A DNA stretch of 64,000 nucleotides, taken from contig NZ_QMKK01000046.1 in assembly GCF_003287875.1 (NCBI RefSeq), positions 248,001 to 312,000 on the forward strand. The letters run 5' to 3'. Within the stretch, counting starts at the first letter, position 1, and each line of letters starts with the position of its first letter. Below are positions 58,927 to 64,000 of the stretch, piece by piece. The notes beneath the pieces were generated by a model. It saw only the letters and a list, made by a program, of their open reading frames with translations, had not been told where the DNA came from and ran no database searches. Origin of the DNA: Martinezella tropici (GTDB taxonomy: Bacteria > Pseudomonadota > Alphaproteobacteria > Rhizobiales > Rhizobiaceae). The position numbers and the translations under genes were made by a program.

Positions 58927-61509
58927 GTGCGGCCCATCCTTGTGCTTCACCATCCTCCCCGGCTTCTCATCCGCCGCATATTCATTACATTGAACCCCGT
59001 GGACCAGATCGAGCCGAAGCCCCCTGTTGCCCTGCCTGCCCCCTTCACCCGCTGGTTTGCGGAAAAGGGCTGGCAGCCGCGTGCGCATCAGTTGGAATTG
59101 CTGGCCCGCGCCGAAGCGGGTGAAAGCACGTTGCTGATTGCGCCCACCGGCGCCGGCAAGACGCTCGCCGGCTTCCTGCCGTCGCTGACGGATATCACCC
59201 GGCGCGGCAAGATCCCGCCCGGTTCGGCCTTCACCGGCATTCATACGCTCTACATTTCGCCGCTGAAGGCGCTTGCGGTCGATATCGAGCGCAACCTGAT
59301 GAAGCCCGTTTCCGAAATGGGGCTGCCTGTCACGGTCGAGAACCGCACGGGCGATACGCCAAGCGGCAAGCGCCAGCGGCAGAAGCTCAATCCACCGGAT
59401 ATCCTGCTGACGACCCCGGAGCAGGTCGCGCTGCTGCTCGCCAATCGCGAAGCCGAGCGCTTCTTCAAGGATTTGAAATACATCATCTTCGATGAGCTGC
59501 ATTCGCTCGTCACCTCCAAGCGCGGTCATATGCTGTCCCTCGGCCTTGCCCGCATCCGCAAGCTGGCGCCGCATGTGCAAACCATCGGCCTTTCGGCGAC
59601 CGTTGCCGATCCCATGGACCTGCAGAAATGGCTGGTGGCGCAAGAGCCGCGGGAAGAGCGCCACGCCGGCCTCGTCATTGTCGAGGGTGGCGCCAAGCCC
59701 GATATCTCGATCCTTGCGACCGAAGAGCGCATCCCCTGGTCTGGCCACTCCGCCAAATATGCCATCCCCGATATCTATCGCGAGCTGAAGGCGCATCGCA
59801 CGACGCTGCTCTTCGTCAACACGCGCTCGCAGGCCGAAATGCTGTTTCAGGAGCTGTGGTCGGCCAATGACGACAATCTGCCGATCGCCTTGCATCACGG
59901 CTCGCTCGATGTCGCCCAGCGCCGCAAGGTGGAGGCAGCTATGGCGGAGAACCGGCTGCGCGCCGTCGTCGCCACCTCCACACTCGATCTCGGCATAGAT
60001 TGGGGCGATGTCGATCTCGTCATCCATGTCGGCGCGCCCAAGGGCGCAAGCCGCCTTGCCCAGCGCATCGGCCGCGCCAACCACCGCATGGATGAACCCT
60101 CGAAGGCAATCCTCGTGCCGGCCAATCGCTTCGAGGTCATGGAATGCCAGGGAGCGCTCGATGCCAATTATACCGGCGCGCAGGATACGCCGCCGATCGG
60201 TGCCGGTGCGCTCGACGTTCTTGCCCAGCATGTGCTCGGTATGGCCTGCGCCGAGCCCTTCGACATGCTGGAGCTTTACGATGAGGTACAGAGCGCGGCG
60301 CCCTATGCCGAGCTTTCCTGGGAGACCTTCGAGCGCATCGTCGATTTCGTCGCCACCGGCGGCTATGCGCTCCGAACCTACGAGCGCTATGCCCGCATCC
60401 GCAAGACGGCGGATGGGCGCTGGCGCGTCTCCAATCCGCAGGTCGCCCAGCAGTACCGGCTGAATCTCGGCACGATCGTCGAAGAGGCGATGCTGAATAT
60501 CCGCCTGGTGAAACGCAACGCGCTGGGCTCGCTTGGAAGAGGCGGCGCTCCGCTTGGCAAGGTCGAGGAATATTTCGTCGAACAGCTCTCGCCCGGCGAT
60601 ACTTTCCTGTTTTCCGGCAAGGTTCTGCGCTTCGAAGGCATCCGCGAGAGCGAATGCCTGGCCTCGCAGGCTTTCTCGCTGGATCCGAAAATTCCCTCCT
60701 ATGCCGGCGGCAAGTTTCCGCTTTCCACATACCTCGCCGATCAGGTGCGGGCGATGATTGCCGATCCCGACCGGCGCCACCGTCTGCCGGATCAGGTGCG
60801 CGACTGGCTGGAAATTCAGAACGAAAAGTCGCTGTTGCCGAAGCGCGACGAGTTTCTGATCGAGACTTTCCCGCGCGGCAGCCGTGCTTACATGGTCGCC
60901 TATCCTTTCGAGGGAAGGCTGGCGCACCAGACGCTCGGCATGCTGCTGACCCGAAGGCTCGAGCGAGCGGGCGCCAAGCCGATGGGCTTCGTCGCCACCG
61001 ATTATTCGCTCGGCATCTGGGGTCTGGAAGATATGGGGCTGATGATCGCCAACAGGCGCCTCAGCCTCTCCGATCTCTTCGACGAGGACATGCTCGGCGA
61101 CGATCTCGAGGCCTGGCTCGACGAATCCTTCCTCTTGAAACGCACCTTCCGCAATTGCGCCGTGATTGCCGGTTTGATCGAGCGCCGGCATCCGGGCAAG
61201 GAAAAGACCGGCCGGCAGGTGACCGTCTCGGCCGATCTGATCTATGACGTGCTGCGCAGTCACGAGCCCGACCATATCCTGCTGCAGGCGACGAGACAGG
61301 ACGCTGCGACGGGGCTTTTGGATATTGGCCGACTTGCGGATATGCTGAAGCGAATCAAGGGCCATATCACCCATCGCGCGCTGGACCATATTTCACCGCT
61401 CGCCGTGCCGGTGATGCTGGAAATCGGCAAGGTGCCGGTGCCGGGCGAGGCTCACGATTCCCTGCTTGCGGAAGCGGCCGACGATCTGATCCGCGAGGCG
61501 ATGGAATAG
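58927..61509 (+). CDS. Ligase-associated DEXH-box DNA helicase (Lhr-like)
   Basis: An 860-aa superfamily 2 helicase. Walker A APTGAGKT is near 72-79, the DEXH box is IFDELHSL, motif III is GLSAT and motif VI QRIGRANHR; the C-terminal Lhr part (DUF4145-like and winged helix) follows. The family is named for its neighbourhood with ATP-dependent DNA ligase and exonuclease in many bacteria; here only PdeM is adjacent. Start GTG 58927 is uncertain; a GTG at 58999 (VDQIEPK) would remove the odd N-terminal 24 residues. Likely acts in DNA repair. Confidence 0.9.
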   Translation: MRPILVLHHPPRLLIRRIFITLNPVDQIEPKPPVALPAPFTRWFAEKGWQPRAHQLELLARAEAGESTLLIAPTGAGKTLAGFLPSLTDITRRGKIPPGSAFTGIHTLYISPLKALAVDIERNLMKPVSEMGLPVTVENRTGDTPSGKRQRQKLNPPDILLTTPEQVALLLANREAERFFKDLKYIIFDELHSLVTSKRGHMLSLGLARIRKLAPHVQTIGLSATVADPMDLQKWLVAQEPREERHAGLVIVEGGAKPDISILATEERIPWSGHSAKYAIPDIYRELKAHRTTLLFVNTRSQAEMLFQELWSANDDNLPIALHHGSLDVAQRRKVEAAMAENRLRAVVATSTLDLGIDWGDVDLVIHVGAPKGASRLAQRIGRANHRMDEPSKAILVPANRFEVMECQGALDANYTGAQDTPPIGAGALDVLAQHVLGMACAEPFDMLELYDEVQSAAPYAELSWETFERIVDFVATGGYALRTYERYARIRKTADGRWRVSNPQVAQQYRLNLGTIVEEAMLNIRLVKRNALGSLGRGGAPLGKVEEYFVEQLSPGDTFLFSGKVLRFEGIRESECLASQAFSLDPKIPSYAGGKFPLSTYLADQVRAMIADPDRRHRLPDQVRDWLEIQNEKSLLPKRDEFLIETFPRGSRAYMVAYPFEGRLAHQTLGMLLTRRLERAGAKPMGFVATDYSLGIWGLEDMGLMIANRRLSLSDLFDEDMLGDDLEAWLDESFLLKRTFRNCAVIAGLIERRHPGKEKTGRQVTVSADLIYDVLRSHEPDHILLQATRQDAATGLLDIGRLADMLKRIKGHITHRALDHISPLAVPVMLEIGKVPVPGEAHDSLLAEAADDLIREAME

Positions 61510-61551
61510 GGATGCCGCAAGGCAGACGACGAAGGTAGATTGTTAAAAGTG

Positions 61552-62289
61552 ATGAACCGCCTAGCGCTAGCGCGAGATATGAATGCTCAAGGCAACGGCG
61601 CAGCCAGCGCGTCGGGCGTCGAGACCGTCGTTCAAGGTGTCGCCGCCGTCTGCGATCCGATGGGTGCGCTTTATCTGCCGGATGCCGGCATTCTCGTCGT
61701 CTCCGATCTGCATCTGGAAAAGGGAGCGGCCTTCGCCCGTCGCGGCATGCTGCTGCCACCTTACGATACGCTGGCGACACTGACCGTTCTTTCCGCTGTC
61801 ATCGCACGCTACGATCCGAAACTCGTGGTGTCGCTTGGTGATAATTTCCACGATCGGGTCGGCTCACAGCATCTGCCGGAAGCGTTTCGCAGCCTGATCG
61901 TTAACATGGCCCGCGGCCGCGAATGGATCTGGATCAACGGCAATCATGATCCGGACGGTACGGTCGATCTGCCGGGGCACTCGGTCGATGAGATGCATTA
62001 CGCTGGTTTGACGTTCCGCCATGAGCCGAAGGCGGGTTTGCAGGCCGGCGAAATTGCCGGCCATCTGCATCCCTCGGCCACCGTTCGGCGCCGCGAGAAA
62101 TCGGTGCGCCGTCCGTGCTTTGCAACGGATGGCGCCCGTCTGCTGATGCCCGCCTTCGGCGTGATGACCGGTGGCCTCGATCTTCGCCACAAGGCGATGG
62201 CCGGCCTCTTCGAGCGGGAGAGCCTGATTGCGCACCTGCTCGGCCGTGACCGCATTTACTCGGTGCGGTTCGGCAATCTCTCAGCCTAA
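61552..62289 (+). CDS. pdeM: Ligase-associated DNA repair phosphoesterase PdeM
   Basis: A 245-aa calcineurin-like phosphoesterase. Metal motifs SDLHLEKG, GDNFHD, NGNHD and GHLHP are all present. Named for its association with the preceding helicase type, ligase and exonuclease; the operon partner here is the helicase (42 bases upstream). A TTG at 61540 with GAAGG four bases upstream is an alternative start to ATG 61552. Role in DNA end processing is inferred from the family. Confidence 0.88.
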   Translation: MNRLALARDMNAQGNGAASASGVETVVQGVAAVCDPMGALYLPDAGILVVSDLHLEKGAAFARRGMLLPPYDTLATLTVLSAVIARYDPKLVVSLGDNFHDRVGSQHLPEAFRSLIVNMARGREWIWINGNHDPDGTVDLPGHSVDEMHYAGLTFRHEPKAGLQAGEIAGHLHPSATVRRREKSVRRPCFATDGARLLMPAFGVMTGGLDLRHKAMAGLFERESLIAHLLGRDRIYSVRFGNLSA

Positions 62290-62290
62290 G

Positions 62291-62845
62291 TTACTTCAAC
62301 GGCTCGTAACGCAGGATGACAGCTCCGGTCTTGAGAGGCGTGGAGTCGATGAGCTTCATCGGCAGCTGTTCGGATGCCGGTTTGAAATGCGGATTGCCGG
62401 AGCCCAGCACGACAGGAACGAGGCAGATCCTAAGCTCATCCACCAGCCCCGCTTTGAGCAGCGCATCTGTTACCTCGGCGCTGCCGAAGACGAACATGGT
62501 CTTACCGGGTTCTTCCTTCAGCTTTTTCACTTCAGCGACAATATCGTTGACGACGCGGGTATTGTTCCACTCCGCCTTGTCGAGCGTCCGCGAGGCGGCG
62601 ATCTTGGCGATTCCGTTCATATAGGCGGCAATGTCGGGCGTTTCCGTCGCGGTCGACCAATAGGCGGCCATGCCTTCATAGGTCTTGCGGCCGAAGATCA
62701 GCAGATCGCCTTCCTTGCCGAGATCTTTCGCATAATTCTCCAGCTCGTCGCCCCAGGCGAGCATATGAAAATCGAGATCCCAGGGCTTGGTTCCTTCGAA
62801 ATAGCCGTCGAGCGTCATAAGATTCCAGATAACAAGCTTTCTCAT
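62291..62845 (-). CDS. Dihydrofolate reductase-like protein (RibD C-terminal domain)
   Basis: A 184-aa reductase of the RibD_C/DHFR-like family: MRKLVIWNLMTLDGYFEGTKPWDLDF, LLIFGRKTYEGMAAYW and GSAEVTDALLKAGLVDELRICLVPVVLGSG. It lacks the folate-specific features of true DHFR and the substrate is unknown. GGAGG precedes the ATG pair; I chose ATG 62845 because it is five bases away. Divergent from the HxlR regulator, which probably controls it. Confidence 0.87.
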   Translation of the reverse strand: MRKLVIWNLMTLDGYFEGTKPWDLDFHMLAWGDELENYAKDLGKEGDLLIFGRKTYEGMAAYWSTATETPDIAAYMNGIAKIAASRTLDKAEWNNTRVVNDIVAEVKKLKEEPGKTMFVFGSAEVTDALLKAGLVDELRICLVPVVLGSGNPHFKPASEQLPMKLIDSTPLKTGAVILRYEPLK

Positions 62846-62886
62846 CATTTCCTCCAATGTGACAACTGCATCATAATCAAAACTGG

Positions 62887-62937
62887 TTGCTAAAAGCAAG
62901 TAGTTGCAAGCTAGTCAGACTGATGGCAAAATGCAAG
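62887..62937. promoter_or_regulatory. Repeated TTGC/GCAA elements, likely HxlR operator
   Basis: The gap between the divergent reductase and HxlR genes holds TTGCT-AAA-AGCAA (62887-62899), GTTGCAAGC (62903-62911) and GCAAAATGCAAG (62927-62937). The spacing and repeated TTGC/GCAA half sites fit a dimeric regulator such as HxlR. The regulator is assumed from position only. Confidence 0.5.
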
Positions 62938-62956
62938 TGGTTTTTTGGAGATCATT

Positions 62957-63460
62957 ATGGACGCGCTGCATCGTTCCGGCTGCCCGATCAATCTGACGCT
63001 GGAAATTCTCGGCGACCGCTGGAGCCTTATCGTCATCAGGGACATCATGTTCGGCAATCGCCGGCATTTTCGCGAGTTGCTGCAGAAGTCGCAGGAGGGG
63101 ATTGCCTCCAATATTCTCGCCGATCGCCTGAAGCGGCTGGTCGAGCGTGGTCTGCTGACGCGCGAGGATGATCCGACCCACAAGCAGAAGGCCGTCTACA
63201 GCCTTACGGAAATGGCGATCGACCTCGTGCCGCTCTTCGCCCATATGGGCGCCTGGGGCCGCAAGTATCTTCCGGTATCGGAAGAGCTGTCGATCCGGGC
63301 GGAGCTTCTGGAAGATGGCGGTCAGAAGCTTTGGGATGATTTCATGGATGAGTTGCGCGCCAAGCATCTCGGCAAGGCGCTGCCGCCGGACACGCCCTCG
63401 GTGCTTGGTCGATTGACGGAAGCCTATCTCGAAGTCGTCAATCGCCGGAAAAGCGGCTGA
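62957..63460 (+). CDS. HxlR family transcriptional regulator
   Basis: A 167-aa HxlR-type regulator. The winged helix core is GDRWSLIVIRDIMFGNRRHFRELLQKSQEGIASNILADRLKRL, with the wing GLLTREDDPTHKQKAVYSLTE. ATG 62957 has GGAG six bases before it; a TTG at 62945 is not needed. It is divergent from the reductase gene, a common pairing in rhizobia. The inducer is unknown; Cys9 (HRSGCPI) could respond to aldehydes or oxidants as in some relatives. Confidence 0.9.
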   Translation: MDALHRSGCPINLTLEILGDRWSLIVIRDIMFGNRRHFRELLQKSQEGIASNILADRLKRLVERGLLTREDDPTHKQKAVYSLTEMAIDLVPLFAHMGAWGRKYLPVSEELSIRAELLEDGGQKLWDDFMDELRAKHLGKALPPDTPSVLGRLTEAYLEVVNRRKSG

Positions 63461-64000
63461 TCAGTTTTTCCGGAACATGAAGCTCGCACTCCATCCGGTG
63501 ACGAGCGCCAGCAATACGGAGAAGACGCCATAGGCAATCGGCTGCTGGTGCGCGGCATCGGTTATGGTCTGTTCGATGCCTGTCTTGATGACGCGCAGCG
63601 GCAAGGATTTCTCGCTCAGGAACTTGCCGCTCTTGAAGAGATAGGCCCGCACCGTATGTACGCCATTCGGCACGTCGGCGGGAATTCTGAGCGTCGCCTT
63701 GAACAGCGAGGAGCTGACGAAGCGCACGCCGGCCGGATCGCTTTCATAGAGGCCGCCTGTCTTCTGCAGCCGCCGAAAGGCGTTGCGGAATTCCGGAACA
63801 TCCCCGACATTGCCGACGAAACCGAGCGGCGTCAGCGGAATATGCTCGACGCCAATGCCGCGATCGCTGAGTTCGAGCGGTGTGGTGATATTGTCGACGG
63901 CGCGCGTGCTCGACAGCGAATAGGCTTCCGGCACATGCTCGAACGTCATCGAGCGGGTATTGACCCAGATGCCGAAGACCCGTTCCTTCCGTCGCACTGT
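63461..64000 (-). CDS. TIGR02186-type membrane protein, partial
   Basis: The frame runs from the stop at 63461 to the window end without a start, so the N-terminus is missing. The visible part (~179 aa) begins VRRKERVFGIWVNTRSMTF and ends with a membrane helix (PIAYGVFSVLLALVTGWSASFMF), which fits the TIGR02186 family of periplasmic-side membrane proteins found beside a TSUP-type (sulfite exporter TauE-like) permease. The stop immediately follows the HxlR gene on the opposite strand (63460). Function unknown. Confidence 0.75.
   Translation of the reverse strand, partial: TVRRKERVFGIWVNTRSMTFEHVPEAYSLSSTRAVDNITTPLELSDRGIGVEHIPLTPLGFVGNVGDVPEFRNAFRRLQKTGGLYESDPAGVRFVSSSLFKATLRIPADVPNGVHTVRAYLFKSGKFLSEKSLPLRVIKTGIEQTITDAAHQQPIAYGVFSVLLALVTGWSASFMFRKN

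Noticed and set aside
58903..61389. 828-codon minus-strand frame opposite the helicase gene
   Set aside because: An antisense frame caused by high GC third positions; its text is Arg/Gly/Asp/Ala-rich without motifs, while the plus strand has all helicase motifs.

Overview
The window is a contiguous piece of an alphaproteobacterial chromosome of the Rhizobiaceae, most like Rhizobium sensu stricto. The gene content points there: a frc-type sugar transporter, GcrA, a two-domain dCTP deaminase, metZ behind a SAM-II riboswitch, eukaryote-type glutamine synthetase II (glnII) with the divergent small gene gstI, the order phoR-pstSCAB-phoU-phoB, and several families of rhizobial palindromic intergenic repeats. 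Most of the window is housekeeping DNA of high GC with strong Shine-Dalgarno sequences. No rRNA, CRISPR array, transposase or phage structural gene was seen.

Layout. 1-1.7 kb: end of a sugar ABC operon (frcC'-frcA-frcK). 1.8-9.4 kb: pyrC, a diguanylate cyclase, a DUF1772 gene with a decayed neighbour and its TetR regulator, pyrE, fructokinase and pgi. 9.5-13 kb: fadD and small stress or metabolic proteins. 13-18.6 kb: a four-gene osmoprotectant-type ABC operon and a LysR-like regulator with two DNA-binding domains. 18.6-25.5 kb: twin His-rich secreted proteins, a glycosyltransferase, tRNA-Thr, a nitronate monooxygenase, a heptamer repeat cluster and PPK2. 25.7-33.4 kb: the complete phosphate regulon core. 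33.6-42.3 kb: gcrA, argD, argF, hslO, apaG, a RecA-fold ATPase, metZ and dcd. 42.2-43.1 kb: an AT-richer orphan gene between two copies of the dcd 3' end. 43.1-56 kb: tRNA-Gly, a LysR regulator beside a frameshifted MFS transporter, envelope and regulatory genes, pyrD, a MATE pump and a methyltransferase. 55.5-64 kb: gstI/glnII, an AhpD-like/Rrf2 pair between two copies of a palindromic element, a ligase-associated helicase with PdeM, an HxlR/reductase pair and a TIGR02186 gene cut by the window end.

How it works together. Three pyrimidine genes (pyrC, pyrE, pyrD) are dispersed. Sugar uptake, fructokinase and phosphoglucose isomerase cover entry of fructose into central metabolism. The pho block has a recognisable Pho box before pstS and lies next to a polyphosphate kinase. 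Methionine synthesis is under SAM-II control, and glnII has a sigma-54 promoter.

The strongest candidates for something undescribed are the orphan gene inserted at the 3' end of dcd with a duplicated dcd tail (42.16-43.04 kb), the double-HTH LysR-like regulator, the small RecA-fold ATPase with an unusual N-terminal module, and a 44-codon remnant that keeps both ends of an oxidoreductase and is translationally coupled to its neighbour.
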